From positions 1-52,103 of the forward strand of contig CAJUSS010000006.1 of the NCBI GenBank assembly GCA_910588895.1: 52,103 nt of DNA, given 5' to 3'. The notes beneath the pieces were generated by a model. It saw nothing but the letters and a program-made list of their open reading frames with translations, was not told the DNA's origin and searched no databases. Of the stretch, positions 1-8,391 are shown piece after piece; the stretch's first letter is position 1, and the number at the start of each line of letters is the position of its first letter. The translations under genes and the position numbers were made by a program. This DNA is from an uncultured Lachnospiraceae bacterium. GTDB lineage: Bacteria; Bacillota; Clostridia; Lachnospirales; Lachnospiraceae.

Positions 1-1058
1 ATGGAGGAGGGGTATGAACAGCAGAGACCAGAGATCGGGACGGTCCTGTATGTGGTCCCCACCTCCATCTTCCAGATCCAGTGTTCCTCGTTCTGTCCCA
101 CAGAGAAGGCATGGGAGCCCCCGATCAGCCGCCCTCTCTCCCCGGGCGGATCTGCCGCGATCCCCTTATAGCCCAGATCGATGGTAAAATACCCTTCCTC
201 CGGATGGCTGACCACCCGTGTCATCAGGATACCCGCCGGTATAAAATCCTCATCCTTAAAACGGGTGAAATAGCCGTGATCTGATACCAAGCATGTCCCC
301 GGCGACATATAGACGTCCGGGAAGTGGGCATGACAGGGGAAGGAAGGGGTCCCTCCCATGATCTGCAGGTCACAGGCTATCCCCTCTGCCCGCAGTCTGT
401 CCACGATGGCAAAGACCTCCCGATCGGCCCGCTCGACCGCCTCTTTCCTCTTTTCATAGTCCTCGATCCCATGGTTCCCGTCATAGCAGTGGAGCCCATT
501 GAGCAAAAGCCCTGGCAGCGTGCAGCATTTTTTGTACAGGTCATATAAGCGGTCGGGCCGGATCCCGGTACGGTTTGTCCCCATGTTCACATCGATCAAT
601 GTATGGACCTTCTTATCCCGCGCGCAGGCCTTGCCGCTCAATCCCTCCAGACAGGAAAGATCGTCTCCGATCGCCCAGAACCTGGTCTCTGGATAGGCCG
701 CGGCCAGATCCAGAAAACGATCCATGTTCGGCCCTACCAGGGGATAGGCGATCACCACCTCCTTGGCTTTGCACGCCGCCACCATCTCTCCCTCCGCGAT
801 CGTGGCACATTTGAACCTGACGATCCCCTTCTCGATCTGCAGCCGGACCAGCTGCTCCATCTTATGTGACTTGACATGGGGCCAGAGCCGTTCTGCACCC
901 CCGGCAATGGCGATCATCTTATCCAGGTTCTCCAGGATGATCTCCTTATGATAGATCAGCGCCGGTGTGACGATCCGATCGGTATCCTTTATCTCATATC
1001 GTCCGTCTCCCCTGTCTTTGTCTCTCCTGTTTTTTTCTTCCTTGTTTTTGTCTCCCAT
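1..1058 (-). CDS. D-threonine aldolase / D-serine dehydratase-like PLP enzyme (3' end cut by window)
   Basis: Alanine-racemase-fold PLP enzyme of the D-TA/DSD family, whose members cleave D-threonine or deaminate D-serine-like substrates in the cytoplasm. I translated about 352 codons from ATG 1058. A lysine/arginine/aspartate-rich tail of about 28 residues comes first, then TPALIYHKEII and WPHVKSHK; the lysine in HVKSHK (about residue 63) matches the family Schiff-base lysine. Later family motifs are DVNMGTNRTG and GGTPSFPCHAHFPD. AAGGGG lies 6 bases before the start. The frame is open to the left edge, so only a short C-terminus is missing. The usual metal-binding Pro-Asn-His-x-Cys/Asp motif is not obvious: TVPISGLCCSYPSS sits near there. 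It follows the RidA-like gene by 13 bases, so it is the last visible gene of the operon. Family is fairly sure; substrate is not. Confidence 0.8.
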   Translation of the reverse strand, partial: MGDKNKEEKNRRDKDRGDGRYEIKDTDRIVTPALIYHKEIILENLDKMIAIAGGAERLWPHVKSHKMEQLVRLQIEKGIVRFKCATIAEGEMVAACKAKEVVIAYPLVGPNMDRFLDLAAAYPETRFWAIGDDLSCLEGLSGKACARDKKVHTLIDVNMGTNRTGIRPDRLYDLYKKCCTLPGLLLNGLHCYDGNHGIEDYEKRKEAVERADREVFAIVDRLRAEGIACDLQIMGGTPSFPCHAHFPDVYMSPGTCLVSDHGYFTRFKDEDFIPAGILMTRVVSHPEEGYFTIDLGYKGIAADPPGERGRLIGGSHAFSVGQNEEHWIWKMEVGTTYRTVPISGLCCSYPSS

Positions 1059-1071
1059 ACCCATCCCCTTT

Positions 1072-1533
1072 TCATCCGATCTCAAATATGTACTCGATCT
1101 CTACAGAGATATTTCCGGGAAGCTCATTGGCCGCGATCGCCGACCTGGCCCCCACGCCCCGGTCCTCCCCAAATATGTCCATAAGGAGCTTGGAAGCGCC
1201 GTCTACCACCTTTGGCTGGCGGTCAAAGCCTGGGGCGCTGGCCACAAACGCAAGGATCTTTACCACGCTCTTGATCTTGTTTAGATCCCCCAGATAGCTG
1301 TGCACCGCGCTTAATGCATTTAACGTACAGATCCTTGCCGCCTCCTGCCCTTCCTCGATGGTCCGGTCGCTGCCCAGCTTTCCCCAGACTGCCGGCTCAC
1401 CGTTCCTCGTGGCTCCCTGTCCTGAGATATACAAAAGATCCCCCACCTGCTTTACCGGCTTATAGATGCCTCCCTTTGGCGCTGCTGACGGCAATGTGTA
1501 ACCCAGCTCTTCGATCCTCTTATATACATCCAT
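1072..1533 (-). CDS. RidA/YjgF-like protein
   Basis: 153-residue RidA/YjgF/L-PSP superfamily protein. Classical RidA hydrolyses reactive enamine/imine intermediates released by PLP-dependent dehydratases. GDLLYISGQGATRNGE and GARSAIAANELPGNISVEIEYIFEIG match the family strands; it is longer than classical RidA (about 125 aa) and resembles the extended YjgF/chorismate-mutase-like branch. The arginine of the classical C-terminal motif is not clearly present, so deaminase activity is uncertain. The start at 1533 is set by AAGGAGGAAAG just upstream; an upstream in-frame ATG (1608) has no such site and lies in a repeat. Its place directly before a D-serine dehydratase-like gene fits clean-up of enamines from beta-elimination, which is inference from context. 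Confidence 0.85.
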   Translation of the reverse strand: MDVYKRIEELGYTLPSAAPKGGIYKPVKQVGDLLYISGQGATRNGEPAVWGKLGSDRTIEEGQEAARICTLNALSAVHSYLGDLNKIKSVVKILAFVASAPGFDRQPKVVDGASKLLMDIFGEDRGVGARSAIAANELPGNISVEIEYIFEIG

Positions 1534-1547
1534 CTTTCTTTCCTCCT

Positions 1548-1569
1548 TAAACCTCCATGCGTCCGGCAA
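1548..1569. repeat. Dispersed 22-bp motif, copy 1
   Basis: Begins TAAACCTCCATGCG and ends CCGGCAA on the plus strand; 21 of 22 bases match 18601-18622. In the minus-strand transcript it lies 15 bases upstream of the RidA-like start codon, just before its ribosome binding site. About 25 bases further on (plus direction) both copies also carry a similar AACGTCYGGCGG stretch. Here the outer parts form an imperfect inverted repeat (ATGCGTCCGGC against GGCGGGCGCAT). Confidence 0.6.
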
Positions 1570-1625
1570 CGGGCGTACCACTATCCTATGAACGTCTGGC
1601 GGGCGCATTTGTCATACCTGATCTT

Positions 1626-1649
1626 AGTCCGCCTGTCCAACGGCGGACT
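1626..1649. other. Intercistronic hairpin
   Basis: Perfect 8-bp inverted repeat, AGTCCGCC and GGCGGACT around an 8-base loop, in the gap between the deacylase and RidA-like genes. In the operon's minus direction no T-run follows, so it is more likely an mRNA processing or stability hairpin than a terminator. On the plus strand it is followed by TTTTGTT, but no plus-strand gene ends there. Confidence 0.5.
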
Positions 1650-1668
1650 TTTGTTCCCCTTTCGGCAG

Positions 1669-3312
1669 CTATCGTTGAGGTAACTGTCCATTCCTTTTTT
1701 CATGCTTTACCCGGATGTGCCTTCCGTAAAAGGCTTTCGCGACCCTTTTGTCGTGGGCGACGGCGATCTGGCCATTGACGATACAGTACTCCAGGCCTGT
1801 GGCCAGGCGGGCCGGATCTGCATAGGTGGCGTGGTCGCGGAATCGTTTTGGGTCAAACAGCAGGATATCCGCATAGTTCCCCTCTGCCAGGTACCCTCTC
1901 TTTTCGATCCCCATCCGGGCTGCCGGCTGGCTGGTCATCCGCCTTATCCCTTCCTCCAGGGTATAGATCTTTCTTTCCCTCACATATTCCCGGATGATCT
2001 TCGGGAAGGCCCCGTACATGCGGGGATGGGGCTTGTCTGTTTTCCCATAGATCGCATCGGAGATGATATTTGCATAAGGCAGCCGGGCCACCGTGTCGAT
2101 ATCCTCCTGGCACATGCTCAGATTGATGATCGATGTCTTTCCCTTTTCTTCATGCATCAGCGCGGCTGCAAGGGCCTCTGCATCCTCATAGCAAAACTTT
2201 CTTGCCGCCTCCTCTATGCTCATCCCGACCATGGGCCGGAACTTATCCGACACGACCCCGCCGATCAAGATCCTGTCCCATCCCAGCAGGACAGCGAGAT
2301 TATCCCAGTCCTCCCATTCCCGGCGGCTCTTGCGGCGGAACTCTTCCACACCTTCTTTCGTCCCCAAGGCCTGCAGAGCGCCTGTCAAGTCTCCCTTCAC
2401 AAGCTCCGGCGGCAGCATGGTGGTGAGCGCCGTGCTCCCCCCGTCATAGGGATAGAGATCGCAGGTGATATCCTGTCCCTCTGCCCGCGCCTTCTCGATC
2501 AGCCCGATCGCTGTATGGATATCCTTTCTCCAGTTCTTTATGCCGCAGCTCTTAAAATGGCTGATCTCTAGCGCACAGCCGGCCTTTTTGGCGATCGCGA
2601 TGACCTCCGCCACACTTTCCACCATCTTATCGCCTTCCCCGCGGATATGGGCGGCGATCACACCGCCATATCTCCCTACCGGCTCCAGGATATAGGCATA
2701 CTCATCGGCGGTCCCATAGCATTCCGGCAGATACATGATGCCGAGGGAGACCCCAGGCGCTCCCAGTTTTATGGCCTGCCAAACGATCTCTCTGGCTTTC
2801 TCGCGCTCTTCTTTTGTATAGGGAGCAGACGAGAATCCCTTGACCGCGATCCGGACCGCGCCTGCGCCGATCATGGCCGCCATGTTCATGGGGAGCCTTG
2901 CCCCATCTAACGCCTTCTGATACTCCTCATAGGTCTTTGGCATCTCATGGGCAGCCGGACCCAGGACCGGCTCATAAAGATCGTACATCTCTTCTGCACT
3001 CCGCTGTCCCTTTGGGCAGGGTGTGGGGCTCATCCCGCAGTTTCCTGCCACGACGGTCGTTATCCCCTGGGCCAGCTCACATTCCCCAAAGCGTTTGTCG
3101 TACAAGGGCTTTATATCACAATGACGATGGATATCCACAAAGCCAGGGCACACGATATAGCCCTGTGCATCGATGACCCGATCGGCCGTCTGCCCCGCCG
3201 CCAACGCACCCATCGCTTTGATCTTTTCCCCCTCCACAAACAGGTCTTTATATACCCCCGGTGTTCCCAGGCCATCATACACCAGGCCGTTTTTTATCCA
3301 TAATGTATCCAT
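1669..3312 (-). CDS. N-acyl-D-amino-acid deacylase (D-aminoacylase)
   Basis: 547-residue amidohydrolase that removes the acyl group from N-acyl-D-amino acids. The metal-site signature is FVDIHRHCD (His62, His64) followed by QGITTVVAGNCGMS; Cys92 of GNCG matches the cysteine metal ligand of D-aminoacylases. The N- and C-terminal segments (MDTLWIKNGLVYDG and EGNYADILLFDPKRF) form the usual small beta-sandwich. Length is close to the family norm (about 480-550). It lies between the M20 peptidase gene (26-base gap) and the RidA-like gene. The closest alternatives are dihydroorotase- or hydantoinase-like amidohydrolases, but the NCG motif and overall pattern favour the deacylase. Acyl group and amino acid specificity cannot be read from sequence. 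Confidence 0.88.
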   Translation of the reverse strand: MDTLWIKNGLVYDGLGTPGVYKDLFVEGEKIKAMGALAAGQTADRVIDAQGYIVCPGFVDIHRHCDIKPLYDKRFGECELAQGITTVVAGNCGMSPTPCPKGQRSAEEMYDLYEPVLGPAAHEMPKTYEEYQKALDGARLPMNMAAMIGAGAVRIAVKGFSSAPYTKEEREKAREIVWQAIKLGAPGVSLGIMYLPECYGTADEYAYILEPVGRYGGVIAAHIRGEGDKMVESVAEVIAIAKKAGCALEISHFKSCGIKNWRKDIHTAIGLIEKARAEGQDITCDLYPYDGGSTALTTMLPPELVKGDLTGALQALGTKEGVEEFRRKSRREWEDWDNLAVLLGWDRILIGGVVSDKFRPMVGMSIEEAARKFCYEDAEALAAALMHEEKGKTSIINLSMCQEDIDTVARLPYANIISDAIYGKTDKPHPRMYGAFPKIIREYVRERKIYTLEEGIRRMTSQPAARMGIEKRGYLAEGNYADILLFDPKRFRDHATYADPARLATGLEYCIVNGQIAVAHDKRVAKAFYGRHIRVKHEKRNGQLPQR

Positions 3313-3337
3313 AAACCCTCTGTCCTCATCTCAACGG

Positions 3338-4492
3338 TCACCCTCCACGATCCGCGCGCAATATAAACTGCCGATAGAGTGCCGCCATCTTATGGAGCTC
3401 TTCTGTCCTGAGACTTTCATTTGTCTTATGTGCTTCTTTTATATCCCCCGGCCCCCACAGGATCGTCTCCAAGCCCCGCTCTGTAAACTGGGCCATGTCG
3501 CTGCAGGCCGGGAAATCGCTCACCAGCGGAGCTTCCCCCATGATGTCTTTATAAGCGCGCACAGCCAGAGCAACGGTCGCACAGCCTTTATCCGTCATAC
3601 CCGGCGGCATCTCTAAGATGGGGGAAAGCGTATAGGACGCGCCAGGCGGCAGCACGGTCTTGTCCAGGATATCCCCCAGCTCTTTCATCAGCTTCTCCGG
3701 CCGGTCTCCCGGCACCGTCCGGCAGTCGATCGTACATTCTGCCGCAGGGGGGATCACATTATCCTTGATCCCCCCTTTTATCAGCGTACAGCTGGCTGTG
3801 GGCGGCGGGAGCGGCGGGACACAGATCCTCTGTCTCTGCCGATGATAGGTCTCCACCCCCTGGAGCAGCCGGCTCAACGCATAGATGGCATTGCAGCCAT
3901 CTTCCGGCGCAGCCGAATGCGCCTGCCTGCCGATCGCCTTAAGCCTTAACCGGATCACGCCCCGATGGGCGGTCTGGATACCCATGGAGGTGGGTTCCCC
4001 TATGATGACCCTTGTGTCCGGAGCCGGTCTGCAGCTTTCCAAAAAGCTCCTTGTCCCCGTGCCGTTGACCTCTTCGTCGCAGGTAAACGCCAGGACCAGG
4101 CAGGTGTTGATCAAGGTATCCTCTGTGCCGACCTGGATAAAAGCAGACAGCATAGCCGCCAGCCCGGCCTTCATATCACTTACCCCCCGTCCATAGCAGC
4201 GTTCTCCTGCAAATGTCAGCTGCCAGGGATCCGTATCCCAGCCTTCTCCCGCAGGCACCACATCCAGATGGCCGTTCAGGATCACCATCCGCCCGTCCCG
4301 GGGGCCTATGGAGGCGATCACATTGGCCCGGTCCTTCTCTATGGGTTGGAGCCGGGCTGAGATCTTGTAGCGGGCCAGCCATCCGGCTATGTACTCTGCT
4401 GCCATCCGTTCGTTTCCCGGAAGGTTCTCTGTCCGGATGGCGATAAGATCCCTCAAAAGTCGGATCCTTTCTCTCTCTTTATCCTGTGTCAT
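3338..4492 (-). CDS. M20-family metallopeptidase / deacylase (ArgE-DapE type)
   Basis: 384-residue di-zinc M20 peptidase, a family including acetylornithine deacetylase, succinyl-diaminopimelate desuccinylase and dipeptidases. Visible ligands are GHLDVVP (His75, Asp77), GVSDMKAG (Asp106) and CDEEVNGTG (Glu140 catalytic base, Glu141 ligand). Dimerization-domain residues follow (AHRGVIRLRLKAIGRQAHSA) and HKTNESLRTEEL gives the C-terminal His ligand. The start at 4492 is chosen because GTGGAGGGAAG lies just upstream and the family N-terminus begins there; a longer open frame to 4678 overlaps the previous gene. It sits 25 bases after the MBL gene in the operon. It probably removes an acyl or aminoacyl group from the same imported compound as the neighbouring deacylase; the exact substrate is unknown. 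Confidence 0.85.
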   Translation of the reverse strand: MTQDKERERIRLLRDLIAIRTENLPGNERMAAEYIAGWLARYKISARLQPIEKDRANVIASIGPRDGRMVILNGHLDVVPAGEGWDTDPWQLTFAGERCYGRGVSDMKAGLAAMLSAFIQVGTEDTLINTCLVLAFTCDEEVNGTGTRSFLESCRPAPDTRVIIGEPTSMGIQTAHRGVIRLRLKAIGRQAHSAAPEDGCNAIYALSRLLQGVETYHRQRQRICVPPLPPPTASCTLIKGGIKDNVIPPAAECTIDCRTVPGDRPEKLMKELGDILDKTVLPPGASYTLSPILEMPPGMTDKGCATVALAVRAYKDIMGEAPLVSDFPACSDMAQFTERGLETILWGPGDIKEAHKTNESLRTEELHKMAALYRQFILRADRGG

Positions 4493-4517
4493 CTTCCCTC
4501 CACTCCTTCTTCCCCGA

Positions 4518-5267
4518 TCAGTCAGGTGCTCCCTGTGCCTGATCCGGCACACCCAGCCGGTCAAAGATCTCCACCGCTCTGCGGATATGGCGCTTTCCTT
4601 CTGAAAGGTCGATGCCAAAATGGGAGGGGAGCAGCGCGTCAAACTCCAGCTCGTCCAGCCGCCGGGCCGTCCTGGCATACTCCGCCAGACTGCAGTCCCA
4701 GATATTCTGCAGAGAGATCCGTCCTCCTAAAAAGATGGAATCCCCGGAAAACAGATATCGTTTTTCCGGTGTCGCCACCAGATAGGAATTGTGGCCGCTG
4801 CAGTGTCCCGGCGTATGGATCGCCGTAAAGGACACATCTTTGATCTGGACGTTCTCCCCGTCCTTGATGGGCGACGCCTCGCAGGCTCCCACCGTAAATC
4901 CGGCCGGGTACATCCCTCTCGCCGCGGCAATATCGACAGACATCTTATCCTGTGCGCCGCTCTCCAGATAGGCCACGCTGTCCGGATGGGCCAGGATATC
5001 CGCCGCTGTGCGCTCCTTGAGCGCTCTCGCCCCGCCCACATGATCTCCATGGGCATGGGTGATGAAGATGGTCTGGATATCCTTCATGGAGAAACCATGA
5101 AAATGGATGAGCTCCTCCACCCGTTTCGTGTCGAGCCCTGCCCCCGCGTCGATCATCGCCAGCTTTTTGCCGCAATCGATCAGATAGATATCACAGTCAT
5201 AGCGGTCCGTGAGCCCATAGCCGGCCCGGCCGCTGCCTACTACATAGATCCGCGCATCGATCTGCAT
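4518..5267 (-). CDS. MBL-fold metal-dependent hydrolase
   Basis: 249-residue metallo-beta-lactamase-fold protein with the complete metal signature THAHGDHVGG (His71, His73, Asp75, His76), then HTPGHCSGHNSYL, SGDSIF and SHFG. The arrangement fits a glyoxalase-II or thioester/lactone hydrolase-like enzyme, and no signal peptide is visible, so it is probably cytoplasmic. The start is supported by AAAGGAGGAGGC directly before ATG 5267. It is the third of the catabolic enzymes after the transporter genes, 11 bases downstream of the TIM-barrel gene. It may open a lactone or (thio)ester in the imported compound. The MBL fold is certain; the reaction is not. Confidence 0.85.
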   Translation of the reverse strand: MQIDARIYVVGSGRAGYGLTDRYDCDIYLIDCGKKLAMIDAGAGLDTKRVEELIHFHGFSMKDIQTIFITHAHGDHVGGARALKERTAADILAHPDSVAYLESGAQDKMSVDIAAARGMYPAGFTVGACEASPIKDGENVQIKDVSFTAIHTPGHCSGHNSYLVATPEKRYLFSGDSIFLGGRISLQNIWDCSLAEYARTARRLDELEFDALLPSHFGIDLSEGKRHIRRAVEIFDRLGVPDQAQGAPD

Positions 5268-5278
5268 GCCTCCTCCTT

Positions 5279-6448
5279 TCAGCCCCTATATGCCTCCCGC
5301 ATCCATCGGAGCATCTCCTCTGTGGCCATACCGTAGTTATAGCAGAGGACCTCCGGGCTCCCCAGCTCTTTCGCCTCCCGGATGCGCCCGATCAGATCCT
5401 CCTTGTCCCGGTATCTGGAGCGCCCCAGGTTCAGTGCCATCCCCACCGGGGTCGTCTCATCAAACAGCCGGATATTATCCAGCACCTTTCCATAGCTGCT
5501 CTCCATATCGTAGACCAGAGGCACGAAGGTATCCACGACGCCCTCCAGCGCGCCGATCGGGACTGCCTCATGATAGGTGGCGTTGATGGCAAAGGGCGTA
5601 GAGCTGGGGATATACTCATATCTTTTCCCAAGGGCGTGGACCTGCGCTGCCGTCTCCTTTACCAGCGAGGCCACGCTCTCCATCCGAAAACGCTGGTACG
5701 CATAGAGCTGGGGATACTCGGACCATATATGGAGGAGCTGTGTCTCCTCGTTCGTCCCATAGGTGGTATCCCGCTCCAAGAGCTTTTTTAACAGCTTCCT
5801 CACCTGGTGCTCCACGGCCGGCACATCGATCCCCTCTGCCGCCGCCTTTTCTTTGCAGGTCCCGCAGAAGCACAGGGAGAGCAGATACCGGATCGCCTGA
5901 GTCAGCCTCGCCAGCGTAAATTCATGATGATGCCCGTGAAAGGAGGGCATCCACTGCATCGCTTCCATCACATAAGCATCCGGGTCGGTCACCTTTTCCA
6001 CTGCGGCGATCAGCGTCCGTTCATATCCCCGGACATCTTGGTCATTGATGCAAAGAGCATTTTCATAGTGGTCTCCCCATGCGTTCACCACCGCAGCCTG
6101 CGGATACCGCCTTCCTAATGTAGAATCATGGGCGTTCACCACCCATGCCTTTAAGGACATGTGCTCCCGGCGGCAGGCTTCTCTCAGCTGCCCATACTTT
6201 TCTTCTAACGCATCCTGGGAGACCGGACATATCGCGCCGTGATCTTTTGGATCCACCGTAAAGGCCGTTCCCGCCCCTTTTCTGTAGTGCATATGCCACT
6301 GCCGAAGATCCGCCACGCCGGCATGGTGGTATTTGACATTGACCGCCACCGTGTCACAGCCTAACTGCTTAAAACGCTCGATCAGCTCGTCTATATCTTT
6401 GTCAATATCCCAGGAGTGGATAAACATCCCCTGTTCCATATCCTGCAC
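5279..6448 (-). CDS. Putative TIM-barrel glycoside-hydrolase-like protein
   Basis: 389 residues, no signal peptide. I do not recognise a characterised family with certainty. Alternating predicted strands and helices (GMFIHSWDIDKDIDELIERF, LGCDTVAVNVKYHHAG, LKAWVVNAHDSTLG, DAYVMEAMQWMPSFHGHHHE, GVVDTFVPLVYDM, GSPEVLCYNYGMA) look like a beta/alpha barrel of the GH-A type, and LCFCGTCKEKAAAEGIDV resembles the Cys-x-x-Cys segment of putative clan-A glycosidases. The start is GTG 6448 with AAGGAAAGG upstream; ATG 6439 is an alternative. It sits 21 bases after the second permease gene and before the MBL gene. With a sugar-type importer upstream, cleaving or isomerising a glycosylated or polyol-linked substrate is plausible but inferred. 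Confidence 0.6.
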   Translation of the reverse strand: MQDMEQGMFIHSWDIDKDIDELIERFKQLGCDTVAVNVKYHHAGVADLRQWHMHYRKGAGTAFTVDPKDHGAICPVSQDALEEKYGQLREACRREHMSLKAWVVNAHDSTLGRRYPQAAVVNAWGDHYENALCINDQDVRGYERTLIAAVEKVTDPDAYVMEAMQWMPSFHGHHHEFTLARLTQAIRYLLSLCFCGTCKEKAAAEGIDVPAVEHQVRKLLKKLLERDTTYGTNEETQLLHIWSEYPQLYAYQRFRMESVASLVKETAAQVHALGKRYEYIPSSTPFAINATYHEAVPIGALEGVVDTFVPLVYDMESSYGKVLDNIRLFDETTPVGMALNLGRSRYRDKEDLIGRIREAKELGSPEVLCYNYGMATEEMLRWMREAYRG

Positions 6449-6469
6449 CGCCTTTCCTTCCGGTCTTTA

Positions 6470-7411
6470 TCATCCGGCTTTCCGCTCTCTTCCATAAGCC
6501 AGAAGGAGGGTCAGCACCAAGAATCCCTGGAAGATATTCCGGAACGCCTCTGAGATGGACATCACATTTAATATGTCGCGGATCAGCACCGTCAAGATCG
6601 TGCCGGCTATGACACCGGAGAATTTTCCCTTTCCCCCTGTGATCGCGATCCCGCCGATGACTACGGAAGCGATGGAATACAACTGATATGGATCGCCGAT
6701 CGTCAGGTATGTGCTCCCGATGTTCCCCAGCATCAAGATCCCGGAGACGCCGGCGCACAGGCCGGAGAGCATATAGATCATATAGTTCATCTTTTTTACA
6801 TGGACACCGGAATTTTTAGCCGTATCCACGTTCGTGCCGATCGCGTAGATATACCGTCCGAACTTGCTGCGGTTCATCATCCACCATAAAATGGCGTACA
6901 TCAGCATCCAGATCCAAAAGGCATTGGTCACCACCAGCGGCTTTCCTTTTGACATCCAGGAAAGAACAGGCCCGCAGCCTGCCGGAGGGGTCCCGTTGGT
7001 CAGGACCAGCAGGGTGCCTTCTATGATGCAGCCTGCCGCCACCGTCTGTATGATGGGCGGGACCTTCAGGAACACGATGGATGTGGCATTGAACGCACCC
7101 ACCAGCATACAGGCCAAAAGGGTCAGCCCGATCGCCGCCGGTGCAGAAAAACCTGCCTTGATGCATGCCGCACAGGTCACGGATCCCAGCGTGATGATCT
7201 CGCTGACGGACATGTCGATCCCTCCGCTGATCACCACGACCGCCTGCCCCAGCACCGCAAACCCCATGAGCGCGGCCGTCTGCAGCGTGGAGACATTATG
7301 GCCTAAACGGGCAAAGCCTTTGATGGTGACGACCGTGATCAGCCAGACGATGATCATCGTAAGATAAGCCAGGTTTGTGGTATCCTTTAACCATTCTCTG
7401 CACCTGTTCAT
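6470..7411 (-). CDS. ABC transporter permease, ribose/autoinducer-2 type (second)
   Basis: 313-residue inner-membrane permease of the BPD_transp_2 (RbsC-like) family. Hydrophobic stretches run through the whole length, and GQAVVVISGGIDMSVSEIITLG and ASVVIGGIAITGGKGKFSGVIAG match the conserved regions of sugar permeases of this family. It overlaps the previous permease by 4 bases, so the two are translationally coupled and probably form a heterodimeric channel. It works with the fused ATPase and the lipoprotein encoded upstream. The substrate is normally a pentose, AI-2 or a similar small polar compound, but this operon's enzymes argue for a D-amino-acid conjugate. Confidence 0.9.
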   Translation of the reverse strand: MNRCREWLKDTTNLAYLTMIIVWLITVVTIKGFARLGHNVSTLQTAALMGFAVLGQAVVVISGGIDMSVSEIITLGSVTCAACIKAGFSAPAAIGLTLLACMLVGAFNATSIVFLKVPPIIQTVAAGCIIEGTLLVLTNGTPPAGCGPVLSWMSKGKPLVVTNAFWIWMLMYAILWWMMNRSKFGRYIYAIGTNVDTAKNSGVHVKKMNYMIYMLSGLCAGVSGILMLGNIGSTYLTIGDPYQLYSIASVVIGGIAITGGKGKFSGVIAGTILTVLIRDILNVMSISEAFRNIFQGFLVLTLLLAYGRERKAG

Positions 7412-8391
7412 GCTCCTTCACCTCCACCTCTATGATAGCTGATGACCTTGAGGCCAATGGCCGCGATCAGTATGGCTCCCTGGATGATATACTGGTAAAA
7501 TGAGGACAAGCCGCTGAAAAATAAGATGTTCTCGATCGCGATATAGATAAAAGCCCCCAGTACCGCTCCCTTCATCTGACCGATCCCTCCGGAAAAGCTA
7601 AAGCCTCCCAGGATGGCCGCGGCGATCGATCTTGTCCCGTATGCACCGCCGATGGTGGGATCGCCGCACCCGGTCTGCCCCACCAGGACCAGAGCCGCTC
7701 CTGCCATAAAGAGTCCGGAGATCATGTACGTTAAGATCTTGGTGGCCTGCACATTGATCCCGCTCTCAAAAGAAGCCTTTGCGTTCCCTCCGATCGCATA
7801 GATATCGACCCCCAGCCGGGTATTTTTGACGATCTTCCAAAACACCAGCAGCAACAGGATCATGATGACGGCAAAGGGAACGATCCCCTGGCTCTGCAAA
7901 AACCGGGAATATGCTCCGGGGATATGGCCGCCCGGCTTGCTCAGGACCAACAGCGCCGCCCCGTTCCATATGTAGGAAAATGCCAGCGTGACGATGATGT
8001 CCGGAAGCCGTCCAAAGGTGACCACCGTTCCCATGACAAGACCGATGGCCATCCCGGATGCCAGGGTCGCGACGATCCCTCCTGCCGTCCCTGCCGCCCC
8101 TTCAAACATGGTGACCGCGGCGATGGTCGTCGTCAGCGACAGAGAAGCTCCCAAAGACAGATTGATCCCTCCCACCAGCATGATGCATCCCTGGCTCATG
8201 GCGCAGAGCATCAGGGGGGCAAACTGGAGGGACAAGGGCCACATGCGGGAGTAGGACTTTAAGATCAGAGGATCCATGATGAGCTCTGCCACCAAAAAGA
8301 CCGCAAAGGTGATATATACGGAAAGCAGCTTTTTATGCTGACCGGGCAGCCTGTCCTTTAAAGACTCTATCGCTCTTGTATGTTCATCCAT
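7408..8391 (-). CDS. ABC transporter permease, ribose/autoinducer-2 type (first)
   Basis: 327-residue permease of the same BPD_transp_2 family as the next gene. CIMLVGGINLSLGASLSLTTT and RSIAAAILGGFSFSGGIGQMKGAVLG are the conserved regions; about eight to ten hydrophobic segments are visible. It overlaps the ATPase gene by 8 bases at its start and the second permease by 4 bases at its end. Two different permeases rather than a homodimer is a common variant of this importer class. Confidence 0.9.
   Translation of the reverse strand: MDEHTRAIESLKDRLPGQHKKLLSVYITFAVFLVAELIMDPLILKSYSRMWPLSLQFAPLMLCAMSQGCIMLVGGINLSLGASLSLTTTIAAVTMFEGAAGTAGGIVATLASGMAIGLVMGTVVTFGRLPDIIVTLAFSYIWNGAALLVLSKPGGHIPGAYSRFLQSQGIVPFAVIMILLLLVFWKIVKNTRLGVDIYAIGGNAKASFESGINVQATKILTYMISGLFMAGAALVLVGQTGCGDPTIGGAYGTRSIAAAILGGFSFSGGIGQMKGAVLGAFIYIAIENILFFSGLSSFYQYIIQGAILIAAIGLKVISYHRGGGEGA

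Noticed and set aside
1702..2571. A 289-codon plus-strand open frame
   Set aside because: It lies fully inside the deacylase gene on the other strand, has no ribosome binding site and no family-like sequence; a shadow of a GC-rich gene.
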